Shown piece by piece: positions 20,704-30,327 of a stretch of DNA of 64,000 bases (within the stretch, counting starts at the first letter, position 1; every line of letters starts with the position of its first letter). The position numbers and the translations under genes were made by a program. Source of the stretch: Nitrosomonas sp. (lineage in GTDB: Bacteria; Pseudomonadota; Gammaproteobacteria; Burkholderiales; Nitrosomonadaceae); NCBI GenBank assembly GCA_016721865.1, contig JADKHF010000041.1:1-64000 (forward strand). Direction: 5' to 3'. Under the pieces are notes generated by a model that had not been told where the DNA came from, ran no database searches, and saw only the letters and a list, made by a program, of their open reading frames with translations.

Positions 20704-22785
20704 ATGATTAACGCGGCCACATTATCATCCTTAACCGATAGCAATAATCTCAGGACACTTGCCGGTCCGATATTGATTATTATGATTCTGGCTATGATGG
20801 TGTTGCCATTGCCGCCATTCATACTGGATTTTTTATTTACCTTCAATATTGCAGTATCTATTATTGTGTTAATGGTGAGTCTCTATACCAGGAACCCACT
20901 TGATTTTGCGGTTTTTCCAACAGTATTGCTGATTGCAACCTTATTAAGGTTATCACTCAATATTGCTTCAACCCGGGTTGTGTTACTGGAAGGGCATACC
21001 GGTCCCGATGCAGCTGGCAAGGTAATCGAAGCTTTCGGTCATTTTCTAGTTGGGGGTAATTACGCGGTTGGATTGATTGTATTTATTATTCTGGTCATTA
21101 TAAATTTTTTGGTGATTACCAAAGGCGCCGGTCGTATTGCGGAAGTCAGTGCGCGCTTTACACTCGATGCCATGCCAGGTAAGCAAATGGCTATTGATGC
21201 CGATTTGAATGCAGGGTTGATTGGTGAAGATGAAGCGCGTAAGCGCAGGGCTGTCATTTCTCAAGAAGCTGATTTTTATGGCTCAATGGATGGTGCCAGT
21301 AAGTTTGTGAGCGGTGATGCCATTGCGGGCATATTGATCATGCTTATTACCATTATTGGCGGCTTAATTGTTGGCGTGCTGCAACATGATATGGAATTAG
21401 GTGCTGCAGCAAAAAATTATACGTTGCTGACAATCGGGGATGGTTTAGTTGGGCAAATTCCCGCGCTGATTATTTCAACAGCAGCTGGTTTGGTTGTGAG
21501 TCGTGTGACCACCGATGAAGATTTGGGTGAGCAAGTTTTAAGTCAATTATTTAACCAGCCACAAGTATTAGTCATTACGGCTTGCATCCTGGGTGTCATG
21601 GGCTTGATTCCTGGAATGCCTAATTTCGTATTCCTGCTCATTGCTTCAATTTTAGGGGCGATAGCTTATTTAAAGATAAAAAATACAATTGCTCCATCCA
21701 CTGAATTAACTGCTCCAGAAATACCTTCCATAGAAAAAGCAGATGCGAGCTGGGAAGATGTGACACCCATTGATACTTTGGGTTTGGAAGTCGGCTATCG
21801 GTTAATTCCGCTGGTAGACAAAGCGCAGCAAGGAGATTTGTTAAAAAGAATTAATGGCATACGTAGAAAATTTGCGCAAGAAATCGGCTTCTTGCCACCG
21901 GTGATACACATTCGGGATAACCTGGAGCTGCGTCCAAATGCCTATCGCATCACCCTGAAAGGTTCGGTAATTGGTCAAGGCGAATCCTATTCCGGTATGT
22001 ATCTGGCAATCAATCCGGGGCGCGTCACGATGCAGTTACCTGGCACGTTGACCAGTGATCCGGCATTTGGACTTCCCGCTGTATGGATTGAGGCTACTTT
22101 GCGTGAACAAGCACAAATCAATGGTTACACCGTTGTTGATGCCAGCACTGTCGTAACCACGCATATCAACCATTTGATTCATTCACATGCTGCCGAATTA
22201 TTGGGCAGGCAGGAATTACAAAAACTCCTTGATCATCTTAGTGTGCAATTTCCAAAGCTTATTGAAGATCTGGTTCCGAAATTATTGCCGCTATCGACAG
22301 TACAGAAAGTCCTGCACAATTTATTGGAAGAAAGTGTACATATCCGGGATATGCGTACCATTATCGATGTGCTGACCGAGCATGCGGCACAAACACAGGA
22401 TGCTGTCGAGTTAACTGCGATTATCAGAGCGGCTTTAGGTCGCGCAATCGTGGATCAATATTTTCCTGCGGGCGCAGAGGTGCAAGTGATGAGCTTACAC
22501 CATGAATTGGAAAATATACTTATCCAGGTGATGCAGTCTGGCGGTGTTCAAGGTGCCGGAATTGAACCCGGGCTTGCCGATACTCTGTTAAAAGAAACCC
22601 GCAGCGCAGCACTACAACAAGAGAAACTTGGGCTACCTATTGTACTACTCGTGCCAGGGGCTATCCGTTTCTTACTTGCGAAATTTTTACGCCGTGCACT
22701 ACCTCAGTTAAGAGTACTTTCTCATTCAGAAATTCCGGATTCACGAAAAATCAAAATCACTTCCGTTGTTGGAGGTAACAAATGA
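20704..22785 (+). CDS. flhA: Flagellar export gate protein FlhA
   Basis: 693 residues with about eight N-terminal membrane segments (starting LAGPILIIMILAMMVLPLPP), the FHIPEP-type conserved region (SARFTLDAMPGKQMAIDADL) and a C-terminal cytoplasmic domain ending LSHSEIPDSRKIKITSVVG. It forms the nonameric export gate that couples proton flow to substrate export. The stop TGA overlaps the flhF start (ATGA). Confidence 0.95.
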   Translation: MINAATLSSLTDSNNLRTLAGPILIIMILAMMVLPLPPFILDFLFTFNIAVSIIVLMVSLYTRNPLDFAVFPTVLLIATLLRLSLNIASTRVVLLEGHTGPDAAGKVIEAFGHFLVGGNYAVGLIVFIILVIINFLVITKGAGRIAEVSARFTLDAMPGKQMAIDADLNAGLIGEDEARKRRAVISQEADFYGSMDGASKFVSGDAIAGILIMLITIIGGLIVGVLQHDMELGAAAKNYTLLTIGDGLVGQIPALIISTAAGLVVSRVTTDEDLGEQVLSQLFNQPQVLVITACILGVMGLIPGMPNFVFLLIASILGAIAYLKIKNTIAPSTELTAPEIPSIEKADASWEDVTPIDTLGLEVGYRLIPLVDKAQQGDLLKRINGIRRKFAQEIGFLPPVIHIRDNLELRPNAYRITLKGSVIGQGESYSGMYLAINPGRVTMQLPGTLTSDPAFGLPAVWIEATLREQAQINGYTVVDASTVVTTHINHLIHSHAAELLGRQELQKLLDHLSVQFPKLIEDLVPKLLPLSTVQKVLHNLLEESVHIRDMRTIIDVLTEHAAQTQDAVELTAIIRAALGRAIVDQYFPAGAEVQVMSLHHELENILIQVMQSGGVQGAGIEPGLADTLLKETRSAALQQEKLGLPIVLLVPGAIRFLLAKFLRRALPQLRVLSHSEIPDSRKIKITSVVGGNK

Positions 22786-24068
22786 AAGTAAAACGCTATA
22801 TCGCTTCCACATCACGAGAAGCATTACGTCAAGTTAAAGAAGAACTTGGAGTTGATGCCGTCATTTTATCGAACAGAAAAACAAGGGATGGTGTTGAAAT
22901 CATGGCGCTGGCAGATTCTGAGATGTCAGATCTGGTGCATATCCAGATGCCGTCAACTTTGCCATCGAATGTTGTTGCTCACCACGAACAAAACAAAGAG
23001 TTGAGGACAACTGAATCATATTCAACCATGCAGCCTTTAGTCAATGAATCAGCAGAAACCCAGAAAGCATCGAGTGATGTGATGTCCGCATCACTGGCCC
23101 GCGATATTATAGCTGAGATACAGGCGATGAAAAATACACTGGAAGATCAGCTGGCGACGGTTGCATGGGGAAACTTTACGCAGCGCAGACCAGAAAGAGT
23201 AAAACTGTTACGTACCCTGTTGGATGCGGGTTTCAGCCCGTTGCTATCACGCCGCTTAGTCGACAAGCTATCTGTAGATCTTGATTATGAACAAATCCTG
23301 AAACAGGCGATGTCTGCACTGGCTTTTAATCTGCGTATAGTCGCCAATGATGACATGATTGAAAAGGGCGGTGTTTATGCACTGATCGGTCCTACCGGTG
23401 TCGGCAAGACTACGACTACCGCAAAACTGGCAGCGCGTTGTGTTATGAGGCACGGCGCAGACAAAGTCGCGTTGCTGACTACAGATAGTTATCGTATCGG
23501 CGGCCATGAGCAGCTAAGAATCTATGGGCAATTATTGGGTATTCCTGTACGAAACATCAAGGATACCGAAGATCTGCAGTTAACGTTGTCGGAGCTAAAA
23601 AACAAACATATGGTGTTGATCGATACGGTGGGTATGAGTCAGCGCGATCAATTGGTTTTGGAGCAAATTGCTATGTTGAGTAATTGTGGCGCGGATGTTA
23701 AGCGCATGCTCATTTTGAGCGCAGCATCGAATGGAAAAACTCTGGATGAAGTGATTTCGGCTCACCAGGCGAACGGAATTTACGGCTGCATTATCACAAA
23801 AGTCGATGAGGCTGCCAGTTTAGGCGTGGTCTTGGATGTTGTCATACGCAGAAAATTATCGTTGCATTATGTCGCAAACGGGCAAAGGTTCCTGAAGATA
23901 TTCATGCCGCTAATCCGCGATATTTGTTGCACCGTATTTTTAAATCGACTCCTGGGTGAATCCGCTTTTACTTTGCGGGATGCGGAGTTTGCTTTAATTA
24001 TGGCAACCAAGAATAGTGTAGATGCCATTACAGGCCGAGAAAAAATCATTGGCAGGATTTACCTATGA
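22782..24068 (+). CDS. flhF: Flagellar placement GTPase FlhF (SRP-like; internal compensated frameshift)
   Basis: 428 residues, SRP-type GTPase with N-terminal KRYIASTSREALRQVKEELG, a P-loop at about residue 203 (GPTGVGKTTTTAK), DSYRIGGHEQLRIYG and a C-terminal TKVDEAASLGVVLDV. FlhF sets the polar position and number of flagella with FlhG. Between about 23895 and 23960 the sequence leaves the family pattern; shifting by one base there reads RVPEDIHAANPRYLLHRIFK, the expected FlhF tail, then a second opposite shift returns to frame. So one base is missing and one is extra within 60 bp. Confidence 0.92.
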   Translation: MKVKRYIASTSREALRQVKEELGVDAVILSNRKTRDGVEIMALADSEMSDLVHIQMPSTLPSNVVAHHEQNKELRTTESYSTMQPLVNESAETQKASSDVMSASLARDIIAEIQAMKNTLEDQLATVAWGNFTQRRPERVKLLRTLLDAGFSPLLSRRLVDKLSVDLDYEQILKQAMSALAFNLRIVANDDMIEKGGVYALIGPTGVGKTTTTAKLAARCVMRHGADKVALLTTDSYRIGGHEQLRIYGQLLGIPVRNIKDTEDLQLTLSELKNKHMVLIDTVGMSQRDQLVLEQIAMLSNCGADVKRMLILSAASNGKTLDEVISAHQANGIYGCIITKVDEAASLGVVLDVVIRRKLSLHYVANGQRFLKIFMPLIRDICCTVFLNRLLGESAFTLRDAEFALIMATKNSVDAITGREKIIGRIYL

Positions 24069-24961
24069 CTAGATTGATTTTACAGGATCAAGCGGCAGGT
24101 TTGCGTAATCTGACATCATTCCGGGCGCCTGATTCAGCGCGTGTTATTACAATTGCAGGCGGAGCAGCACGAATCGGAAAAACCAGCGTTGTGGTGAATC
24201 TTGCTATTGCATTAGCCAAAAATGGTCAGCGTGTGTTGTTGATTGATGAGAATCCCTGTCATAACAGTATATGTACGAATTTAGGCCTGCGGGCACGCTT
24301 TGATTTACTTCACGTGATCCATAAAGATAAAAGACTGGATCAAGTGCTTTTACAAGGCCCGGAAAATATTATCGTACTATCAGCCATGCGCGGAATTCAT
24401 GCATTAAACAAGCTGAATCCACTTGAGCAAGATTGGCTCATTAAGAGTTTTTCGGAGCTTGCCGAATCTGTTGATATTGTACTGATTGATACCGCAATGA
24501 CCGGAACAACCCATGTCCTTCCTTTAAGTTTAGCTTCAGAGCAAGTCATGATCGTGATTTCTGGATCAGCCGCATCCCTGACGGGAGCGTATGCGCTGAT
24601 TAAAATCATGAGCCAGGAATATAACAAACAGCATTTCCTTATTCTCGTGAATAAAGTTGATTCGGAGACAGAATCACTGTCTATTTACCAGACTTTATAC
24701 AAAGTAGCTCGTCAATATCTATCTGTGGCACTTGAGTATATTGGTTATATTCAAAGTGATGAAAAATTACGTAATTCAACGCAATTATGTATGCCGGTGA
24801 TTGAAGCATTTCCGGCCTCGCAAGCTGCAGAAGGTTTTAAACGTCTGGCTCAGAATGTTTTGCGCTCCTCATGCCCGGATAAATATAACGGGGGAATTGA
24901 TAATTTTATGCAGCGATTGATTCGAACAAGCCATCTTAGTATGGCAAATTTTACGGTGTGA
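24065..24961 (+). CDS. flhG: Flagellar number regulator FlhG (MinD-like ATPase)
   Basis: 298 residues with the deviant Walker A GGAARIGKTSVVVNLAIALA, followed by VLLIDENPCHNS and a VDIVLIDTAMTG Walker B region. FlhG/FleN is a ParA/MinD-type ATPase that restrains FlhF and limits flagellar number. It overlaps flhF by four bases and is directly followed by fliA. Confidence 0.9.
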   Translation: MTRLILQDQAAGLRNLTSFRAPDSARVITIAGGAARIGKTSVVVNLAIALAKNGQRVLLIDENPCHNSICTNLGLRARFDLLHVIHKDKRLDQVLLQGPENIIVLSAMRGIHALNKLNPLEQDWLIKSFSELAESVDIVLIDTAMTGTTHVLPLSLASEQVMIVISGSAASLTGAYALIKIMSQEYNKQHFLILVNKVDSETESLSIYQTLYKVARQYLSVALEYIGYIQSDEKLRNSTQLCMPVIEAFPASQAAEGFKRLAQNVLRSSCPDKYNGGIDNFMQRLIRTSHLSMANFTV

Positions 24962-24967
24962 TTGAAT

Positions 24968-25684
24968 ATGTATACTGCGACTGGAACTAAAGCAATTGAT
25001 AAAGAACAGTTTATAACTGAATTTACGCCATTGGTAAAACGCATCGCCTATCACATGATGACTCGATTGCCAGCAAGTGTGCAGGTCGATGATCTTATTC
25101 AAGTAGGAATGATTGGTTTACTTGATGCAATCAATCGCTATGAAGGTTCGTATGGTCAACAATTTGAGAGTTATGCGGCGCAGAGCATACGCGGTTCTAT
25201 CTTGGATGAGTTGCGGGAAGCAGACTGGCTACCCCGCAGCATACGTAAAAAAATGCGGCGTATTGAAGCGGCTGTTAATTTGTTAGAGCAACGCAAAGGC
25301 TGCGCACCCAGCGAACAGGACCTGGCCGAGGAGTTGAATATGTCTCTTGATGAATATCATGAGACTTTGCAAAGTGCACGAGGCGCTCAATTAATTTATT
25401 ACGAAGATTTTCAACAGGATGATGAAGAACCATTCTTGGATCGCTTATTCATCGATTCTGAAGGCGATCCGTTAAATGTACTGCTGGATGAGAATTTCCG
25501 GAGTCTGCTGATTACTGCTATTGATAATCTCCCTCCCCGGGAAAAGCAGGTAATGGGGATGCATTATGAACAAGAAATGAATTTAAGAGAAATTGGTGAA
25601 GTACTTGGTGTCAGTGAATCCCGGGTTTGTCAGTTGCATACCCAGGCTGTCGCACGTTTGCGCAGCCGTTTAAGAAATCTTTGA
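24968..25684 (+). CDS. fliA: Flagellar sigma-28 factor FliA
   Basis: About 238 residues with sigma-70 family regions 2 (VDDLIQVGMIGLLDAINRYE; FESYAAQSIRGSILDELREA), 3 and 4 (LPPREKQVMGMHYEQEMNLR; EIGEVLGVSESRVCQLHTQA). The ATG at 24968 is preferred; an in-frame TTG lies at 24962 one base after the flhG stop. It directs late flagellar genes; a matching sigma-28 promoter is seen before flgM at 28128-28153. FlgM is its expected anti-sigma factor. Confidence 0.95.
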   Translation: MYTATGTKAIDKEQFITEFTPLVKRIAYHMMTRLPASVQVDDLIQVGMIGLLDAINRYEGSYGQQFESYAAQSIRGSILDELREADWLPRSIRKKMRRIEAAVNLLEQRKGCAPSEQDLAEELNMSLDEYHETLQSARGAQLIYYEDFQQDDEEPFLDRLFIDSEGDPLNVLLDENFRSLLITAIDNLPPREKQVMGMHYEQEMNLREIGEVLGVSESRVCQLHTQAVARLRSRLRNL

Positions 25685-25726
25685 GATGTAATGCGAATTA
25701 TCCAGTTTAATTAAATGGATTATGCA

Positions 25727-26485
25727 ATGAATAAAAAATCAAAGATGGATTTAAACAGTGTTATCGGTATTCTGCTGGCTTTTGTTGCAATAATTGGCGG
25801 GCAGATTCTCGAGGGCGGTCACGTTGGTTCTTTGCTGCAAGTTGCAGCTTTTTTGATTGTTATGGGTGGTACGGTTGGAGCGGTTTTGCTCCAAAGCCCA
25901 GTGAAAATTTTTCTCAATGGGGTCAAAATGAGTGCGTGGGTATTTTTCCCGCCGATCAATTCCCCGCAAACTTTAATTAAACAGATTATCAATTGGGCCC
26001 ATATATCACGGAAAGAAGGATTACTTGCGCTTGAAACGCATGTCCCGGTTGTAAAGGATCCCTTAACAAGGAAAGGATTGCAGCTACTGGCGGATGGAAG
26101 TACTCCGGAAAAATTACGTGAAGTTCTGGAAATTGATATATTGGCTTTAGAGGCGCATCAACGTCAATCTGCCCGGATCTGGGAGGCGGCTGGGGGTTAT
26201 GCTCCGACGATCGGCATATTAGGTGCTGTGCTGGGGTTGATTCATGTTATGGAGAATTTATCGGATCCGGAACTTTTAGGGAATGGTATTGTCGTCGCTT
26301 TTGTTGCAACCATATACGGCGTAGGTTTAGCTAATCTGATTTTTTTGCCGATAGCCAATAAGTTAAAAAGTATTATTAATGAACATTTGGTCATGCAAGA
26401 AATACTGGTTGATGGGTTTGTTGCTATCGCTAATGGAGAAAATCCCCGGTTAATAGAAAACCGCTTGAAAGGTTATTTTATTTAA
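25727..26485 (+). CDS. motC: Flagellar stator protein MotA/MotC
   Basis: About 252 residues, MotA/TolQ/ExbB family: four membrane segments (VIGILLAFVAIIGGQILEGG; LLQVAAFLIVMGGTVGAVLL; AAGGYAPTIGILGAVLGLIHVM; IVVAFVATIYGVGLANLIFL) with the cytoplasmic loop between TM2 and TM3. An in-frame ATG at 25715 is also possible. Position right after fliA and pairing with a MotB-like gene mark it as the motC type of stator, common as a second stator set in beta- and gammaproteobacteria. Confidence 0.9.
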   Translation: MNKKSKMDLNSVIGILLAFVAIIGGQILEGGHVGSLLQVAAFLIVMGGTVGAVLLQSPVKIFLNGVKMSAWVFFPPINSPQTLIKQIINWAHISRKEGLLALETHVPVVKDPLTRKGLQLLADGSTPEKLREVLEIDILALEAHQRQSARIWEAAGGYAPTIGILGAVLGLIHVMENLSDPELLGNGIVVAFVATIYGVGLANLIFLPIANKLKSIINEHLVMQEILVDGFVAIANGENPRLIENRLKGYFI

Positions 26486-26532
26486 ACTCCGCATGCATTA
26501 ATCTGGTTGTCAATGACTTGTATGAATACTCC

Positions 26533-27327
26533 ATGTTGAAGAAAAGAAAGCAAAAGAATGATGAGCATGTGGATAATCATGAGCGCTGGCTTGTTTCATA
26601 TGCTGATTTCATAACTCTGTTATTTGCTTTTTTCATTGTAATGTACGCAGTTTCATCGGTTAATGAGGGCAAGTATCGTGTTCTAAGTTCTTCTTTGGTC
26701 AGTGCATTTAAAAACGATAATCTATCCAATCATACACCTCCACAATCAACAGAATTTTCACCTATCAGTGTCCAGAAATCAAATCAAACTGATTCAATCA
26801 AACAGATCGACAATCTAGGTTCTCTGAAAAAAAAGAAGCAGGAAAAAATGAAAAGCATGGCAAAAAATATTCTCCATGCGTTAGAACCCCTAGTAAAGGA
26901 CGGGCAGGTACGAGTTACACAAAGTTCCTTAGGGATCACTGTGGAAATCAATGCCAGTGTTCTGTTTTCACCGGGGCAGGCTAAACTTGCAAACAACTCA
27001 AGTTTGACGTTGCAAGCAGTTGCTCACGTTATCAAGGGTCACGAGCATGAGATTCATGTCGAGGGGCATACGGATAATTTGCCCATCCAGACGGAAAACT
27101 TTCCATCAAATTGGGAATTATCATCAGCACGTGCAAGTAGTGTGATCAGACTATTCATTGAAAATGGTGTTGAAGCACATCGTCTTACTGCAATAGGCTA
27201 TGGCGAGAACAGACCCATAGAAACTAACGAAACACCCGACGGTAGAAAAAGAAATCGCCGGGTAACAGTTATGATTTTATCAACAGATCCTGATAAAGTA
27301 ACTGAAATCCCGATTATTGAATATTAG
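26533..27327 (+). CDS. motD: Flagellar stator protein MotB/MotD
   Basis: About 264 residues. N-terminal single membrane helix with the proton-carrying Asp (WLVSYADFITLLFAFFIVMY), a plug/linker, and a C-terminal OmpA-like peptidoglycan-binding domain (EGHTDNLPIQTENFPSNWEL; SSARASSVIRLFIENGV; GYGENRPIETNETPDGRKRN). The ATG at 26533 is preferred over the TTG at 26518 because it starts just before the lysine-rich segment usual in MotB. Partner of the preceding MotC in the stator ring. Confidence 0.92.
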   Translation: MLKKRKQKNDEHVDNHERWLVSYADFITLLFAFFIVMYAVSSVNEGKYRVLSSSLVSAFKNDNLSNHTPPQSTEFSPISVQKSNQTDSIKQIDNLGSLKKKKQEKMKSMAKNILHALEPLVKDGQVRVTQSSLGITVEINASVLFSPGQAKLANNSSLTLQAVAHVIKGHEHEIHVEGHTDNLPIQTENFPSNWELSSARASSVIRLFIENGVEAHRLTAIGYGENRPIETNETPDGRKRNRRVTVMILSTDPDKVTEIPIIEY

Positions 27328-27335
27328 AATGAAAA

Positions 27336-27792
27336 TTAAATATAAGTTTGACCTTTTGGGCCATATAGAGAAACATTCCCTGCAGCACAGTTTAAAGCGG
27401 CAAAGGCACGTTGGTTATGTTGCAGTTGATTTGAAATAATCAAACCATTTGAATGATTAAGTTGTTGAGCTGTTTTTGCCAGATTTAATAATTCATTCCA
27501 TAGAGTTTTTATTTCATTTTGACAGGAATGTTGTTCGGTCAGCCAAGCATTGATACTGTTTTTTGTCAAAGAAAGTCCTTGCTTCTGTAAGTATTCGTTA
27601 CGACGATCATCAAGTTTTATCAACTCTTCAATCAAAGCGTGATTTGTCAGAGGCAAGGTAATCTATTTTTTTATTTTTCCTTCAACGAGTGCGTTTTCTT
27701 CTTTTTAAGAATTTCAATAAATTCATACAAGGTGTTTCTTTCAGTTTCTAATTTTTCATAAAATATACTAGATTATGAGAATGAGTCATTAA
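27336..27792 (-). CDS. flgN: Flagellar export chaperone FlgN (multiple frameshifts in 5' half)
   Basis: The intact C-terminal 106 residues (IEELIKLDDRRNEYLQKQGL, then QLNHSNGLIISNQLQHNQ and NVSLYGPKGQTYI) are typical of FlgN, chaperone of the hook-filament junction proteins FlgK and FlgL. The usual N-terminal helices are found upstream in other frames: YEKLETERNTLYEFIEILKK, then EENALVEGK, then DYLASDKSR. At least three one-base changes in A-rich runs are needed. The likely start is the ATG near 27792, next to the end of flgM. Start is uncertain. Confidence 0.65.
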
Positions 27793-28095
27793 AAAGTGCC
27801 TTTTTTTAGACTGTATCAGTTCTTTAACTGTTTCAAGCAACCGATCGGCGACGACCTCCGGGTTTATCTGAAAATTTCCTTCACTGATAGCTTGCTTTAT
27901 TTCCTGAACACGTGCCGTGTTGACAATCGAGCCACTAGCAAAGCTGCTGTCTATATTTTGTAGTTTTGCAACATTCGGACTTAAATGCACATTATTTTCT
28001 TGGCCTGCACTTGGACTCGGCGTGATATCAGCGCGTCTTTTTCCATCACTGACAGAAACAGTCGATACTGGCTGTAAAGATTTATCTATTTTCAT
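27748..28095 (-). CDS. flgM: Anti-sigma-28 factor FlgM
   Basis: Product begins MKIDKSLQPVSTVSVSDGKR and carries the FlgM core (VHLSPNVAKLQNID, VNTARVQEIKQAISEGNFQI, NPEVVADRLLETVKELIQSK). FlgM binds FliA until it is exported through the completed hook. The last about 17 residues (from RHFLMTHSHN) are not FlgM-like and overlap the presumed flgN start, so the true end is probably just after QSKK, with an indel in the A-run near 27800-27807. A sigma-28 promoter lies just upstream. Confidence 0.85.
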   Translation of the reverse strand: MKIDKSLQPVSTVSVSDGKRRADITPSPSAGQENNVHLSPNVAKLQNIDSSFASGSIVNTARVQEIKQAISEGNFQINPEVVADRLLETVKELIQSKKRHFLMTHSHNLVYFMKN

Positions 28096-28127
28096 TTTTA
28101 TACCTCATAACAAATTTCATTTTGTGC

Positions 28128-28153
28128 TTATCGACACCATTATTAGAACTTTA
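28128..28153 (-). promoter_or_regulatory. Sigma-28 (FliA) promoter of flgM
   Basis: Reading leftward, TAAAGTT (28153-28147), an 11-base spacer and GTCGATAA (28135-28128) fit the FliA consensus TAAAGTTT-N11-GCCGATAA with one mismatch in the -10 element. It ends 33 bases before the flgM start, so transcription would begin within the leader. Confidence 0.75.
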
Positions 28154-28390
28154 GTATTCAACTTTAGTTTGTTTGGATTCAGGAAAGTTAAAATACACAT
28201 TTTAAGTATTACACAATTATGACTATTACGGTGATAGCCAAAAAGAAGTTCAGTATATTTTCGAAAAGAAGCAAAATATACTTTGCCTTGCTGTTTCAAT
28301 ATTCTGTAAGGAACTAAGCGCCTAGTAAATCATATTGATATCGTAGATAATTGTCACCTTTATATATAGTTCTCTTCTCTGGCAATCTAA

Positions 28391-29137
28391 ATGTCTTTTA
28401 TTATTAAAGCAACTGCGAGTGCGTTTCGTGATCTGATACGTTTTAAGATCGCGTGGGTTATCATTTGGCCAATTCTAGTTTCGATACTTTTCTGGCTCAT
28501 CATTGGCTTCATTTTTCAAGATAGTTTTTCTGAGCTGATACTTCTGATACTAAGTGAGATTGGTATCGGTGAATGGCTGCAAAATATGGAATCCGGGTGG
28601 ATTACTTCTGGTATTCAAAGCTTGATCCATATTATTTTGTTCATTCCACTCGTGATCATAACCACTTTGCTGATTACAACTATTTTTGTAATGCCTGCAC
28701 TCATCAAGCTGGTTGCCAATCGTTTTTATCCTGAGCTTAAACGTGAATATGGAGGTACTCTGAGCGGAAGTATAATTAATGCAATACTTGCCAGTGGTAT
28801 TTTTGTTCTGATCTGGGTTATTACAGTGCCATTATGGGCAGTTGGAGCAGGAATTATTATTCCTTTTTTAGCAGCAGCATTTATGAATCAACAGTTGTTT
28901 CGATATGACGCATTATCTGAGCATGCCAGTAAACAAGAAATTAAAATTATTTGTGCATCAAACAGATACTCACTTTGGGGATTAGGGTTGTTGACAGGCT
29001 TATTTCAGTTTGTACCCGTGCTTAATCTAATAGCTCCGATATTTACAGCACTTGCATTCATTCACTTTGGGTTGGAGCATTTAAAGCTTCTGCGTGCAGA
29101 AAATGTAAAAAACGATTTGCCCATTAATGAACATTGA
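28391..29137 (+). CDS. EI24-domain membrane protein
   Basis: 248 residues, very hydrophobic, five or six membrane segments. The pattern FIIKATASAFRDLIRFKIAW at the start, LLITTIFVMPALIKLVANRF, and IPFLAAAFMNQQLFRYDALS is that of EI24-domain (CysZ-like) inner membrane proteins of beta- and gammaproteobacteria. CysZ transports sulfate, but this branch has no established role. It is followed after about 50 bp by the DUF3025 gene. Confidence 0.8.
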   Translation: MSFIIKATASAFRDLIRFKIAWVIIWPILVSILFWLIIGFIFQDSFSELILLILSEIGIGEWLQNMESGWITSGIQSLIHIILFIPLVIITTLLITTIFVMPALIKLVANRFYPELKREYGGTLSGSIINAILASGIFVLIWVITVPLWAVGAGIIIPFLAAAFMNQQLFRYDALSEHASKQEIKIICASNRYSLWGLGLLTGLFQFVPVLNLIAPIFTALAFIHFGLEHLKLLRAENVKNDLPINEH

Positions 29138-29186
29138 TTACTTGCATTTCTTTCAACATATCCTTTAGCTATGCTCTAAACAAAAC

Positions 29187-30017
29187 ATGAACAAACATTA
29201 TTGGAATCCAAATTTTGTGGATCTTTCCCCTATGTTTGAACCACTCATGCACTTGAAAGAGTTTTTTGAAAATTGCCCATTTTGGCCTGAACATACTGAC
29301 TTAAACAAATTAACGCTGCAGAGAAACCAACAAATTCTTACTCAATCTAAAAAGCAAATTTGCTTTGTACCTCAGAGTATTGGAAATCAATGTGTTGAGA
29401 ACTATGAATCGAGAATTTACACGACTGGTCAGGTACAAACAAGAGCTGAGAACTGGCATGATTTTTTTAATGCCTTGGTATGGCATCTATTCCCACGTGC
29501 AAAATCGACACTTAATCAATTGCATTATCAGGCCCAATTATTCGAGTTATTAAACAAGATCAAGCATCGTTGTTCGTTAAGGGATGCAGCAACGCTTTTT
29601 GATGAATCAGGTGTTATCGTTGTGAGTAGCGATAAGATATTGATTCAATTATTAAGCGATTTTGAATGGAAAGAATTATTCTGGCGGCAGCGTAAGGAGG
29701 TGTTGTCATCAATGCGGTTTTTTATTTTTGGTCATGGGTTGTATGAGAAAGCATTAAACCCTTATGTTGGTATGACGGGTAAAGGAATTGTTTTCAATGT
29801 AAAAGAAACATTTTTTGCTCAGACCCTGTTAAACCAATTACACTCAATAGACTTGATGTTAGAGTCATTTTTATTACAAACTTTATTGTCAAGCTCTGAT
29901 TTGACGCCAGTTCCACTCTTGGGCTATCCACGTTGGGTTGAAGATAATAGTAGTGAACAATACTATGAAAATAAAAAATATTTCCGAGACCGGCATAAAT
30001 CTGATCAAGTATCGTGA
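29187..30017 (+). CDS. DUF3025 family protein
   Basis: 276 residues with the features of the DUF3025 family: ICFVPQSIG, YESRIYTTGQVQTRAENWHD, FFNALVWHLFPRAKSTLNQL, and a Thr-Pro-Val-Pro-Leu-Leu-Gly-Tyr-Pro motif near the end. No membrane segment or signal peptide. Molecular function unknown in the family. Downstream of the EI24 gene in the same direction and possibly co-transcribed. Confidence 0.8.
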   Translation: MNKHYWNPNFVDLSPMFEPLMHLKEFFENCPFWPEHTDLNKLTLQRNQQILTQSKKQICFVPQSIGNQCVENYESRIYTTGQVQTRAENWHDFFNALVWHLFPRAKSTLNQLHYQAQLFELLNKIKHRCSLRDAATLFDESGVIVVSSDKILIQLLSDFEWKELFWRQRKEVLSSMRFFIFGHGLYEKALNPYVGMTGKGIVFNVKETFFAQTLLNQLHSIDLMLESFLLQTLLSSSDLTPVPLLGYPRWVEDNSSEQYYENKKYFRDRHKSDQVS

Positions 30018-30093
30018 GAATTATAATTTGATTCTGAATAATCCTTTGTCAGGACTTAATCATGAAATCAAGTGATAGGTAATGGTAAATGCA

Positions 30094-30325
30094 ATGAAAC
30101 GAATCTTATTTTCGCTTCTGATCTTGTCATTCTGTTTTGTGAATATAGCAAAAGCCGTTACTGATGCCAATAGACATTGAAGGTGCTCACGCTAACATAC
30201 CGCGCATCGAAATATTATTTGATGAAGGCTATCACCTTATCGATATTAGAGAGCCTGATGATTTTAGAATTGGACATATTCCAGGCGCCTATCATCTTTC
30301 AAGCAAAAGCGACTTCGATGAGTGA
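30094..30325 (+). pseudogene. Exported rhodanese-like protein, truncated and frameshifted
   Basis: A signal peptide (MKRILFSLLILSFCFVNIAK, cut after AKA) is followed in another frame by a partial rhodanese domain: IPRIEILFDEGYHLIDIREP, DDFRIGHIPGAYHLSSKSD. The shift lies near 30165-30170. The domain stops at 30325 before the catalytic Cys loop, just where the repeat at 30328-30447 begins, so the 3' part appears lost. An alternative start ATG is at 30082. Confidence 0.6.
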
Positions 30326-30327
30326 AA

